Positions 24,972-35,387 of a DNA stretch of 64,000 bases are shown here, piece after piece. The notes beneath the pieces are model-generated. The model did no database searches. It saw only the letters and a program-made list of their open reading frames with translations, and was not told the DNA's origin. The stretch's first letter is position 1; each line of letters begins with the position of its first letter. The position numbers and the translations under genes are program-made. Source of the stretch: Uloborus plumipes (lineage: Eukaryota; Arthropoda; Arachnida; Araneae; Uloboridae); assembly GCA_038373865.1 (NCBI GenBank), contig JAXGGA010003365.1:1-64000 (forward strand), given 5' to 3'.

Positions 24972-25786
24972 GGTCAAGGTCATTCTGTGATGACGTCATC
25001 AAAATGGCCGCTTTTACAGGTAAATACGTTCGTTTAACTGCTTAAAACTCCATCATAGATTCAAATATTGCAAAACTCAAATATATCATCTGAAAGCTCT
25101 TTAAAAGAGCTATTTAGAAATATTTAATTTTTCTTTCTGAGGTCAAGGTCTCACCTGTAATGACGTCATCAAAATGGCCGCTTTTACAGGTAAATACGTT
25201 TGTTTAACTCCCCCTAAAACTCCATCATAGATTGAAATATTGCAAAACTCAAATATATCATCTGAAAGCTCTTTAAAAGAGCTATTTAAAAAGATTTAAT
25301 TTTTCTTTCTAAGGTCAAGGGCCCACCTGTGATGACATCATCAAAATGGCCGCTTTTACAGGTAAATACGTTTGTTTAACTGCTTAAAACTCAATCATAG
25401 ATTGATATATTGCAAAACTCAAATATATCATCTGAAAGCTCTTTAAAAGAGCTATTTAGAAAGATTTAATTTTTCTTTCTGAGGTCAAGGTCTCACCTGT
25501 AATGACGTCATCAAAATGGCCGCTTTTACAGGTAAATACGTTTGTTTAACTCCCCCTAAAACTCCATCATAGATTTAAATATTTCAAAACTCAACTATAT
25601 CATCTAAAAGCTCTTTAAAAGAGCTATTTAGAAAGATTTAATTTTTCTTTCTAATGTCAAGGGCCCACCTGTGATGACGTCATCAAAATGGCCGCTTTTA
25701 CAGGTAAATACGTTTGTTTAACTCCCCCTAAAACTCCATCATAGATTTAAATATTTCAAAACTGAACTATATCATCAGAAAGCGCT
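24972..25786 (+). repeat. Tandem repeat, 170-172-bp monomers
   Basis: Five monomers, each opening with GGTCAAGG then a GTGATGACGTCATCAAAATG box, and ending in AGCTCTTTAAAAGAGCTATTT. Spacing is 169-172 bp. The array resumes after the piggyBac at 30726-31200. Confidence 0.85.
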
Positions 25787-26126
25787 TTAACACTTTGACT
25801 GCCATGGCTATCATATGTGATAGACAGTGATATTTCCGTTGAGACACTGGCTATCCGATATGATAGCCAGGGTGTTTCAACACTTCGGGCCATGGCTATC
25901 AAAGATGTTATCAGTTACATGAAAATCGTATTGGAGTTTGATTGTTGGGCTCCCTACGATGTGTTAGGTATACGTGGTTTGCGCAAATTGGTATATGTGA
26001 CGATTTTATGAGCTAAGTTTTATGAAAAATTAAATATTTGGAACATGCAACAAAAAAGGGAATATATATAAATAGAGAGAGAGTATGTGATAAATATATC
26101 TTTACTAACATATAAAGCTGTAGAGT

Positions 26127-26157
26127 TTGTTTGTTTGTTTGTTTGTTTGTTTGTTTG
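26127..26157. repeat. (GTTT)n microsatellite in Helitron 5' region
   Basis: Seven GTTT units. Confidence 0.9.
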
Positions 26158-27779
26158 AACGCGCTAATCTCAGGAACTACTGGTTCGATTTGAAAAATTC
26201 TTTTTGTGTTGAATAGTCCATTTATCCAGAAAGACTTTAGGCTATAGTTTGAAAAGATTCGATAAGCGATTCGTTTTTTATTCGAATTCAAGGCAATTTT
26301 CTAATAAATCGCCGAATACTGGGGTTAAAAATTACTTGCACATATTAATGTTATATATCGTTGGAAGCAGAAAAATTTTGTCCGTCCTATGCAGTTTGTT
26401 CCGATTCTCTAACTTAAACACAGCACGAGTTATTCAATTTTTAAACTTGCCTTTTGCAAGGCTTCATCCGATTTCTTGCAATACTTGGTTCATTAAAACC
26501 ATCAATAAAAAATAAACTAATTATTCCACAGTTTTGATTTTTACGCCATTGGATAGAGCGATATTTTTAACCCCAGAATTGATTCGACTTACAGTCGAAG
26601 AACCAAGCTTTTATCTCCCCTAGAAAAAAAGTTACAAGCGTTTGAACTTTGAGTTCGAAAACCTCTTTCCTGATCAAACTATTAAAGTTTTATTGCGTTG
26701 CTATGGCGACATCTTTTAAATTCATTGTTGGTGTCCTTTTCTTCATTTCGTTTCTTAAAAGCATTTCATTTTACGGCGTTTCAACAATAGTCTGTGGGCC
26801 GAAGGCAGAAAAGATGCTTAGAAACATGGTTTCGTTTGCCAACTTCGGGGACTACAAAATGTGATATTTTTCTGAATCCTTGGAGTCTACAGATGAAAAA
26901 AACACAATGTTCCCAAAAAAATATTGTCTCATTAGTTTTTTACAGGCCATTAAAGATAGATGGCAAAATATGCGAAAATGGAATTCTAGGGGCGGATAAT
27001 TACGTTAAATATCATATATATGTGTCTGTCTCTGCCTATATATTTATATGTATATATAGATGGATATATAGATACTGTTTGATATTCTTTTCGGCGACCT
27101 TCCTCGAATTCGCGCATGCGTCAGGTCTCAACCGATTTTATGAAACAGGGGGTGATTGTGATAAGAGAGATAAGGAATGAGAAGGGATTTTTCTTTGTTT
27201 TGTTTTGTTTTTCGTTACATTCGTATATTTGAGGTGTTGATTTGTGTTGGTGTTTTTTTTTTTTTTTTTTCTCTCTTCCTTATCATTTCTATAAAAATAA
27301 AATAATATCGAAGTACGTGGAAATGCTGCTATCGTGCATTTTCGTAATCAAGCTGTCTCCCTTTTTAAAATAGAACCATTCAACGTTGCTTGACAAAAAT
27401 AGAGTTTTTCCGAAATTTCTCGTTTTTTCACAATATACACCTGAAAATTATTGAAAATTCGACAAATATGTGTAGAAACACTGTTATACGAAGTTTGTTT
27501 AGCTTGAATTTTTATTTTAAACCAATTTTTCCCACCATTTCCGCGATTTTTCGAGAAACCCAAAATTTGCTTCCTCCTTCCCCCCCCCCCCCCCACCTTT
27601 AGCTCACCCCCCAGGGTCGGGGACTTTCAGTATATTAACTTACTAACTACCCCTAACAATATTCTGTAGTCAAATACTCTCCCATATTCCATGCATTCTA
27701 TAATGTATTCATTGACTGGATTATATAGTGCCATTAACGAAACAACGAGATTAAGAACAAGCGGAAATGTGGATTGATA

Positions 27780-28156
27780 CATTTTTGTGATTTTTTTAGT
27801 ACCTGAATCACAAAAGACGTGAAGTAAGTATATTATGACTTATTAATATATTTTGCAACATAAAATCGTATGAAAAAGAAAAATTAGGGTAGAAAACCTG
27901 TTTATTGAAATTTTAAATTGCAAATATTTTGTGCAACAGCGCCACCTAGAGACGATTTTTGTTGTGAATGAGCCAACAGGCTAAGGAATATAGTCCCTAT
28001 TTCAGTTACTAATTAAAACTTAATGAGACAAGGTCTGCTTGGGAACATTGGATTTTTCGATTGAGTACATCACTATTAGTTGATTTCAAGCAAGTTCCCA
28101 TAGTAAATTGGTAAACGAACTTGAACGATATCAGTGCTTGGCCCACAGACTATAGG
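27780..28156. repeat. Direct repeat copy 1 inside Helitron
   Basis: Matches 29316-29712 along its length, including TTGGGAACATTGGATTTTTC, GATTGAGTACATC and CTTGGCCCACAGACTA, with moderate divergence. It also includes AGCGCCACCTAGAGA at 27938. Confidence 0.8.
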
Positions 28157-28337
28157 TCCTGTCATGATCTTAATGGTTTCATTTAAAATTTTAAATTACA
28201 TTTATTAAAGCACATCATACAATATGCATTACTTTTAAAAGCTCAAAATTGACGGAAAAAGTCACGAATCATATTTGGCGACGATTGACGTCGTTCAAAA
28301 CTTACTTATTCGTGGTAACAAATCAGTCCCTTATATA

Positions 28338-28621
28338 CAAGGGCGGATCCAGAAATGTTCCAAGGGAGGGGAGATTGAGTTTTTTTTTTTCTTACTTGCC
28401 CATTTTTTTCTCCATGCACCCTTGTTAACACATGTTGGTTACAAATGTTTTGGTCTTCCATTTCGAAAAATTTGCAGATCAGAGCTCCGAATCCTTACCC
28501 TTTCTCTTAATATTATCAAAAATAAACTAAAACTGCCTTTTTTGAACTTCAAAATCTAAGAACCGCTGTGGAAGAGTCCCTCAAGGGAGGGGCGATCGCC
28601 CCTCCCTTGTATCCGCCCTTG
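28338..28621. mobile_element. hAT MITE with perfect 8-bp TSD
   Basis: Starts CAAGGGCGGATCCAG and ends GTATCCGCCCTTG, with CTTATATA duplicated on both sides (28330-28337 and 28622-28629). Inside both ends lies an AAGGGAGGGG word. Same family as 39254-39540, which is in the opposite orientation. Confidence 0.9.
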
Positions 28622-29049
28622 CTTATATATCCTATATGTATTTACACAAGCTATTTCAAATTTTTCCAGGGGAGCGGGAGCAAACACTGCATACACAATA
28701 TAAATTGCACCAAAAATGACAAAAACCACGCCCGCTTACATGTAAATTGATTTTTCAAAGCCGGGAAGGAGAGAATTGACTCCCCCCCCTCGCCCAAATG
28801 ACGGGCCTGTGATTTTATAAGTATTGGTTTTCTGAAAAACAGTAATAGTTAATTTATGTTCTAGAAATAAAGCAGCAACAAAAAATGTCTAAACTGGTTC
28901 TTATTTAATCTCTATATCTCCTACACTAACTCCTTTCACGACTGCAAGTTATGTAGCAAAAACAATAAACACTCAATTTTATAAGATTTAATTAAAATTT
29001 TGAAAAATCAAACGTTATTCAAAATAGCAGGGTAAAAAACGCTATATTA

Positions 29050-29162
29050 CCGTATTTTTCGCCGTGTAAGACACACCCAATTTTAAATTAAATCCCCCAA
29101 TTTTAATTAATCTTAAATTTATGCCGTATAAGACGGTGCGTCTTATACGGCAAAAAATACGG
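29050..29162. mobile_element. Short TIR element (113 bp)
   Basis: CCGTATTTTTCGCCGTGTAAGAC at the left is cut short here for length; the right end mirrors it (GTCTTATACGGCAAAAAATA, CGG). TA precedes; AA follows. Resembles CCGTATTTT-type MITEs of many animals. Confidence 0.65.
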
Positions 29163-29315
29163 AAAACAATAATGTCGTTCCACTAAAAGTTGCTCTTTGT
29201 GAAACATCGCCAAAAGGGGATATCAAGCCATAAAAGACAGCGACGCGAAACGAAACCGCGCGAACTGGCGCTCTTTGATCGAAAATAAAGAATGAGAATA
29301 TCTGAAACGCCTGGC

Positions 29316-29712
29316 GGATTGATACAATGTTCGATTTTGATTTTATATTAAGTCACACAGCGAAAAAAGTGAGTGATTCAAAACGTATTTTATTAATATA
29401 TTTTGAAATGTAAAATCGAGTAAAAAAGTAAAATTATGGTTGAAAAACTGTTTATTAAAATTTTAGATTTCAAATATTTTGTGCAATAGCGCCACCTAGG
29501 GACAACGTCTCTAATGAAAGAGTGACCAGGTCAAGGAAAAGAGTTCGTGTTTCAATTACTAATTAAAACTTAATGAGACAAGTTCCTCTTGGGAACATTG
29601 GATTTTTCGATTGAGTACATCAATATTAATAGATTTCAAGCAAGTTCTTGTAGTCCCTAAGATTGGTAAACGAACCTGAACGATATTTGCACTTGGCCCA
29701 CAGACTACAAGG
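29316..29712. repeat. Direct repeat copy 2 inside Helitron
   Basis: Second copy of the 27780 unit, same orientation, about 1.5 kb away. No TG...CA ends or primer-binding site was seen, so it is not called an LTR. Confidence 0.8.
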
Positions 29713-30054
29713 CAAATAATGCGATCGTCCGTGTTTCACTTGAATTCCTGCATACTTAATGGCTTATATTTTTTTTCTGGTACCATTTTGAAAATGTGTT
29801 TCAAATTAAATTGTAAGTCATGTTTTTAGCAGGGACTTTTTTTGGCTGCGATCTAAATATTAAAACAACTTTTTTGTTTGGAATTTTGCAATTAATGTTA
29901 CAGGAAGAGAGCGGTTTGGAAATATTTGTTTTTGGTAGGGAATTGTATTTGTTTATTAGGGAGAGTGTTAAATATGTGCTACTTGACATTGTTTTTATTC
30001 CTGGGGAAGCATGTGCAAATAATGCGATTGACTTTTTTATGCGGGAAAGTTTTT

Positions 30055-30245
30055 TAGCGAGCCGCCTTGGCGGCGAGTAATTTGTTTTAAGTTTCCTTAC
30101 TACTTTAAAGGCGAGCCGCCTTGGCGGCGAGTAGTTTGTTGAAACTTTCCTCGCTACTTTAAAGGCTAGCTGCCTAGGCGGTTATATATCATTATATACC
30201 GCCTTGACGGTGAGTAGTTTATTTAAATTTTCATCACTACTTTAA
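30055..30245 (+). repeat. Tandem units with GAGCCGCCTTGGCGGCGAGT near the Helitron 3' end
   Basis: Three to four units of about 65 bp. The first two contain GCGAGCCGCCTTGGCGGCGA perfectly; the last two are degraded (CTAGCTGCCTAGGCGG, CCGCCTTGACGG). Each unit is a potential hairpin followed by TAGTTTRTT and CTACTTTAAAG. Confidence 0.75.
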
Positions 30246-30275
30246 AGCCCGTGCAACGCCGGGCCCCACAGCTAG

Positions 30276-30388
30276 TATAAAATATACGCGTCAGAATCAA
30301 ATAAATCAAAGTCTTCATCATTCCATGAATCATAGCATCTCATAGCCGCAGTTTCAATTTCTTCAGAAGTTAACTTTCTCTTGCTCAT
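30276..30388 (-). pseudogene. piggyBac transposase N-terminal fragment
   Basis: From an ATG at 30388 on the minus strand the frame reads MSKRKLTSEEIETAAMRC and then an acidic stretch (DEDFDLFDSD). Basic-then-acidic N-termini of this form are typical of piggyBac transposases. The frame stops making sense at the Helitron boundary at 30275, and no continuation was found on the other side. Confidence 0.55.
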
Positions 30389-31199
30389 TGTAATAAAAAT
30401 TCAAATCATTCTAACCTAAACAAAATAATAGAAATAAAATCATATAAATAAAATAATAAAAAAGTTTATTGATAAATGACGAATTTAGCTGGCTATCAAA
30501 TAAGATAGCCACGCATGGAAGAATTTACACTAACTTTCGTGGTGTGCTTTGGCTATCATTTTTGGTAGCCAGGATGAAAATCTCCCCATGTGTTACAAAA
30601 TGAGTCAGATTGAAAAATATTGTTTTTATATATAGTTTTATGTTGAAAAAAAAATACAAATTACACACAAAAAAAAGTTTGGCCCCGTGGTGAACATTTG
30701 CAATTTCGGCTTGGCAGTCAAAGTGTTAAAAGATTTATTTAGAAAATATTTAAATTTTTCTTACTGAGGTCAAGGGCCCACCTGTGATGACGTCGTCAAA
30801 ATGGCCGCTTTTAGAGGTAAATACGTTCATTTAACTCCCCCTAAAACTCCATCATAGATTTAAATATTTCAAAACTCAACTATATCATCTGAAATCTCTT
30901 TAAAAGATCTATTTAGAAAGATTTAATTTTTTTTTCTAAAGTCAAGGGCCCACTTGTGATGACGTTATCAAATTGGCCGCTTTTATAGGTAAATACGTTT
31001 GTTTAACTCCCCCTAAAACTCCATCATAGGTTCAAATATTGCAAAACTCAAACATATCATCTGAAAGATCTTTAAAAGAGCTATTTAGAAAGATTTAATT
31101 TTTCTTTCTAAGGGCAAGGGCCCACCTGTGATGACGTCATCAAAATGGCCGCTCTTACAGGTAAATACGCTTGTTATACATTTTCAATTTAAAATTGTT

Positions 31200-31730
31200 A
31201 TAACTTTTCAACTATTTGTCTTAGAAAATAAAACCAAGCACAATAAAATAGCTATTTTAAAGCGCTTTCTGATGATATATTTCAGTTTTGCAATATTTAA
31301 ATCTATGATGGAGTTTTAAACAGTTACATGAGCGCATTTACCTGTAAAAGCGGCCATTTTGATGACGTCATCACAGATGGGCCCTTGACCTCAGAAAGAA
31401 AAATTAAACCTTTCTAAATAGATCTTTTAAAGAGCTTTCAGATGCTATAGTTGAGTTTTGAAATATTTAAATCTATGATGGAGTTTTAGTGGGAGTTAAA
31501 CAGACGTATTTATCTGTAAAAGCGGCCATTTTGATGACGTCATTACAGGTGGGACCTTGACCTGAAAAAGAAAAATTAAATTTTTCTAAATAGCTCTTTC
31601 AAAGAGCTTTTAGATGATGCATTTGAGTTTTGCAATATATCAATCTATGATGGAGTTTTAAGCAATTAAACGAACGTATTTACCTGTAAAAGCGGCCATC
31701 TTGATGACGTCATCACGGGAGTTCATGAAA
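31200..31730 (-). repeat. Inverted monomers of the 170-bp repeat
   Basis: The complement box CATTTTGATGACGTCATCAC recurs near 31356, 31529 and 31697 (the last two diverged). Together with the forward copies this makes the foldback. Confidence 0.8.
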
Positions 31731-31859
31731 CCTGATCAAGTGACTCCCGGCGGTTTTTTGCTCTTATATATGTACATAAGCTCTGTACCAAATTTCACAC
31801 TGGTATCCGGAAGTGAAATATTTCGGCTGTTTTTGTCGCTAACTCCACAGACTAGAAGG

Positions 31860-32280
31860 GGTTCTTTACTAAAAACTGTAAAAAGAAGTCATTGACGTTT
31901 AAAAGAACATATAAAGAAAACTGTGCTGCCATCTAGCGACAAACGTAAAGTAAAAGCAACAAATGAAAAACTGTATAAATATATGGCGAAGCTTAATAAA
32001 TTGTAATTTAAAGCTTTGTATTAAATACAACTTTGTCAAGAAATAAACATACAAAGTTGTAGAACCTGTCGTTTAAATTTCTGTCTTATTTCCTGTGATT
32101 GAATAAACACAATTTTGCCTTTTCTTCTATTCTTTAAAAAATAGTTTTTTAAAAAAGTTTCTTCTTGATACATTAATTTATGCTTTTACTTTGATTGTTC
32201 CATATTTTTTCCTTTCTCGCCGCACAAAAATTAAGGTAACATATTTCTCTATTCCAAGTTTTGAAGACTGCATGCAATTA
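31860..32280. other. No feature recognised
   Basis: AT-rich; contains TGCCATCTAGCGAC at 31927 (see findings). Confidence 0.45.
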
Positions 32281-32284
32281 AGTA

Positions 32285-32550
32285 TAGTGGGGATCGTCCA
32301 TAAAAGATGTCACTCTTTTAGAATGAGTGGGCTCGGAAAACTGTGACAGTTTGTCCCAATGTTCTATCACAAGGAAGGTGAGGGTAACAAAGAATGTGAC
32401 ATCATGCATTTTTTAAATTAAAATGTGCTCAGGAAAAATAGTGTGACATGTGACAATAGCATGAGAGGGGGTAAGGAGAAGTGTGACACTTTGTAACAAG
32501 AGGGGGAAGGGGTCAAAAACAATGAAAAAAGTGCGACATCCTTTTTGGGA
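32285..32550. mobile_element. MITE-like repeat copy 1 (GTCCATAAA family)
   Basis: GATCGTCCATAAAAGATGTC at one end and repeated GTGACA words with GAGGGGGWAGGGGTC inside. Further copies at 50337-50530 and 56500-56720. Poor end conservation here. Confidence 0.55.
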
Positions 32551-32579
32551 AGTCACATATGTATCTAAATGAAATAGGA

Positions 32580-34590
32580 AAAAAAAATATCTCAAACAAT
32601 TTTACGAATTGAACTGTCGTTTGAATCATCGAGGAGTAAGTCAAAAATTATACAAATTGAGTTTAGCGTGGATTTGGGTTAAATTTTCGTTCTTTTATTA
32701 AGTATACTATGGTAAAAAGATTACTAAAAAATATGGGTGCATAAAAATTGTTTACTGATCTGATTTGCTGTGTTGAGGTGAGAATGACTAGAGTGTAAGT
32801 AAATTTTATTAAAATGTGTTACTTTTTTTAACTGGCTATTATTCAGTTTTAAAATGTGTCGTTTAAAAAAATAAGTGCTACTGCGAAAGATCGGAACCTG
32901 GTTAAGTTGACGTACGCAGGTGAGTGTCAACATTCACATAGCAAAGACATCTAATTTGCGTAAACCTAATATTTTCTGCAAATCATCCGTGAATGTTGAT
33001 CTTCTCTCATCCTAAAAAAACGTAATGTATGCCTTCTACGTAACGTTTGATGAGAGAAAATTCACCTTATTTAGTGTGTAAAAATAGGCAATAATTTTGA
33101 AGTTCAAGATTTAAAAAAAAAAAAAAAACACTAACATAAAGTCAGAAATTAATCAAAACTAGAAAAAAAAATCAATAATTACTCTAGAAGCTCTAAGTAG
33201 TTACATATGTGTATATCTTTATTTTTTATTTATTTATATTTTTTCAGTGTTTATCAAAATGTTCGCTTTGTTGATAAATCCGGCAATTAAGTCAGATAAA
33301 TAAATAAAAACATGACAGAAGATAATTTCACGAATTTTCAATTTTCTCCAAAAGTAACATAGCAAAGAAACCAAATCGCTCAGCATGCAAGATGCAAGCG
33401 TATGGAATTTTTTCTTACTCTGAACATCAAGTAAAGACTTTAAATCTTTATCCATTAGGCTATAATGAGCCTTTATATTAACGTAGAGTAAATATATTTA
33501 CTGCAGATGTAAACAGTAACAAGAAAGTTCCTTGATACGAAAACAACAGCTTCTCTTTAAGTTAAAAAGACTTAGTGATTATACCAAAGACTCCGACCCC
33601 CTGTAATTAACGCTACAATCATTTGGGCACACTCGCTTCTAGGCACGTGGTACCGAACACGTGTGTGTGTGTACGTCCGAAACAAGGACTCCCTTCACAA
33701 GATTTAAATACCCTCCTTGAGTTTCTTCCGCATAAAAAAAAAAAAATATACAACCCTACGATGAAAGACTTACGCTTCAGTTCAGAGCATGTTTCTTTCT
33801 TTTAAACTCAACTGTCAGCATAGATGAAATTGTTTTTTCCCTGTTAACGTTAGCTTAAAATATTTAAGTAGCCAGAGGAATTTTATTTTATGAAATATTC
33901 ATTGTCGCAGATTTTGTTCATTTATCAGTAGTTCTAAGCATATGTTGCCATTCATTACAATTATCGGGGAACCTATGGGCCAGGATGAAGTTAGACTTTA
34001 AAAGTCATCTTTCCAGTACATCCAGTCATTGTGCTAATCCTTGGTATATGTCATCACTCATCAGGGTACATCCGAAAGGTAAAATGACGTTGACAATGGT
34101 CGGAAAAATGTCATCTGGCAGTCTGGTACGTGATTTACTTCCCTATGACATCATAAACGCTGACAAAATTTTCAAACTTTGGATCACATTTTGAGATTAG
34201 TTTATAAATGGTGTATACTATGATACATCTTTGCATCTTTTGTCATGTAGGGTAACTTTGAGTCTAACGGTTAACTTAACAAAACTTCATATTTTAAGTA
34301 TTTTTGACTTCAAAAAAAACTGTAGAGGATTCAATGTTGAATCATGCATGCAAGATCATAACATCAGTTTTCACTTTTTTGTTTTTAAAAAAAAGTTTGA
34401 AATACTACACACACTCCTCATTAAATAATCCGGTAATTGCGAATTTGGGCCATCAGTGACCTGATAGGTCCAATCATAAGCCTCTGCTCCAGCAGCTGCG
34501 AAGAGTGGTAAAAGTGTGCCCAAAATCAATTTAACTTTGGAAAGAAGTGATGTTCTGGGTAAAAAGTCCATCTTTTGTCAGGTGCCTTTT
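32580..34590. other. No gene recognised
   Basis: AT-rich DNA upstream of the perlecan exon, probably intron if the signal-peptide exon lies further left. Short A-rich runs near 33112; (GT)n near 33661. No signal-peptide exon with a good donor was found here. Confidence 0.45.
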
Positions 34591-34599
34591 CATCCATCA

Positions 34600-34930
34600 G
34601 CTAACTTTTTTGCATTAGAAAACGGGTTTCTTTTCCGGTCACCTTCTCTAGTGGTCAGAGAAGTCTGACCGGACGGGGAGGTTCCGGGTTCGATTCCCTG
34701 TTCGGGCATGGATGTATTTCCTCTCTAATGTCCTTGTCTTTTCTTTGTGTGAATGTGTTGTTGCGCTCTAAATGGTTGCCTGTCTTATAAACGGGTCCCC
34801 ATGGCATGTGTGTACTGTGGAAGTCGGACTTCACACCAAATTACGGTACAATTGGGAAAAGTAAAGCAGCGCACCCCAAATTGGCAGCCTGGCTGGCATA
34901 AGACAACAGCAACAACAGCGGGTTCCTTGT
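34600..34930 (+). mobile_element. tRNA-derived SINE immediately before the perlecan exon
   Basis: GGTCACCTTCTCTAGTGGTC (A box region) and GGTTCCGGGTTCGATTCC (perfect B box) are spaced as in a tRNA gene, within 34637-34712. A non-tRNA body with TGCGCTCTAAATGGTTGCCT and TTATAAACGGGTCCCC follows. It ends about 90 bp before the exon acceptor. Confidence 0.75.
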
Positions 34931-35015
34931 AACCATGAAGCAAGTGTCTGTATTTCTTCTTTAGATATTTAAACATTTGCTAGGGGCCCTAGAAATAACC
35001 ACCTTCTCCTTGCAG

Positions 35016-35289
35016 GCGGATGCAGACTTGATCTTCGACGAGTTACAGGCGGACAGCAACGCCCTCTCCAACATCATCCGCCCCCTCAGCACCCCCCACC
35101 ACCGGAACCACCGGAAGCGGAGGACGGGCTGGCACCCCCCGTCGGACGACGAGGACCTGTACCGGGACGCCGAGGACGGGCCCTCGGGCGAGGACGGGTG
35201 GGGGACGCCGCACAGCGGCGACGACGACCTCCGGGGGAAGGAGGAGCCACCGGCGCCTCCCGAATCCGCCAACAAGCAAGACGGGCCCT
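35016..35289 (+). CDS. HSPG2: Perlecan exon: acidic domain I segment with glycosaminoglycan attachment sites (partial gene)
   Basis: Codes for 91 residues plus one base. A pyrimidine-rich acceptor ending TTGCAG precedes it and the donor GTGAGT follows. The exon starts in phase 0 and ends in phase 1, which fits the SEA exon at 58567. The peptide is acidic in its second half and has two Ser-Gly pairs in acidic surroundings (residues 57-58 in PSGED and 67-68 in HSGDD), the usual context for heparan sulfate attachment in perlecan domain I. A basic RKRR run at residues 33-36 could be a furin-type site, but this is inference. The exon is clearly more GC-rich than its surroundings. No signal peptide is present, so at least one upstream coding exon must exist. 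The frame is open from an ATG at 34977, but the strong acceptor argues that this is intron read-through. The product would be a secreted basement-membrane proteoglycan core. Confidence 0.75.
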
Positions 35290-35387
35290 GTGAGTACATT
35301 GTTCATTCATATCTTGTGCATTATTCATTCGTTCTTTTTTAGCCTACTTTCCCGTTAAAAATAACAGAAAGACGAAAAAAGTATTAA

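Larger units (their letters stand above)
26099..30275 (+). mobile_element. Helitron (non-autonomous)
   Basis: The 5' end is TC after A at 26098; the 3' end is CTAG before T at 30276. Before it lies the hairpin GCCCG(TGCAACGC)CGGGC and CCCACAG, the Helitron terminal signature. No TIR and no TSD. The 5' region has a (GTTT)n tract followed by GAACGCGCTAATCTCAGGAA. No Rep/helicase coding was recognised. Nested inside are a hAT MITE (28338-28621), a small TIR element (29050-29162) and a direct repeat pair. Confidence 0.8.
25791..30725 (-). mobile_element. piggyBac element interrupted by a Helitron
   Basis: TTAA at 25787-25790 and 30726-30729. Ends CACTTTGACTGCCA and TGGCAGTCAAAGTG are perfect inverted repeats. 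Removing it restores AGCGCTTTAAAAGATTT in the 170-bp repeat, which confirms the insertion. TGGCTATC words in both orientations sit inside both ends. The native element is only about 760 bp once the Helitron is discounted. Confidence 0.85.
24860..31855. mobile_element. Foldback element made of about 170-bp repeats, with nested insertions
   Basis: The left end has GTGGAGTTAGTGCAAAAATA then TTTCACTTCCGGATACC; the right end has the complement (GGTATCCGGAAGTGAAATA near 31802, CTAACTCCACAG near 31840). TA flanks both sides. Left-arm monomers (starts near 24972, 25141, 25313, 25483, 25655, 30762, 30940, 31112) share the words TGATGACGTCATCAAAATGG and CCGCTTTTACAGG. After about 31200 the same monomers run in reverse. 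A 4.9-kb piggyBac interrupts the left arm. Confidence 0.75.

Noticed and set aside
27780..29712. LTR retrotransposon
   Set aside because: Direct repeats lack TG...CA ends, primer-binding site, target duplication and any gag/pol coding between them.
24972..31730. CRISPR-like regularly spaced repeats
   Set aside because: Monomers are head-to-tail 170-bp repeats with no unique spacers, in a eukaryotic genome.
34637..34712. tRNA gene
   Set aside because: A and B boxes are good but the acceptor and anticodon stems do not pair properly and a SINE body follows.
34977..35015. ATG at 34977 as the perlecan start
   Set aside because: A strong 3' splice site lies between it and the conserved acidic segment, and no signal peptide would result.
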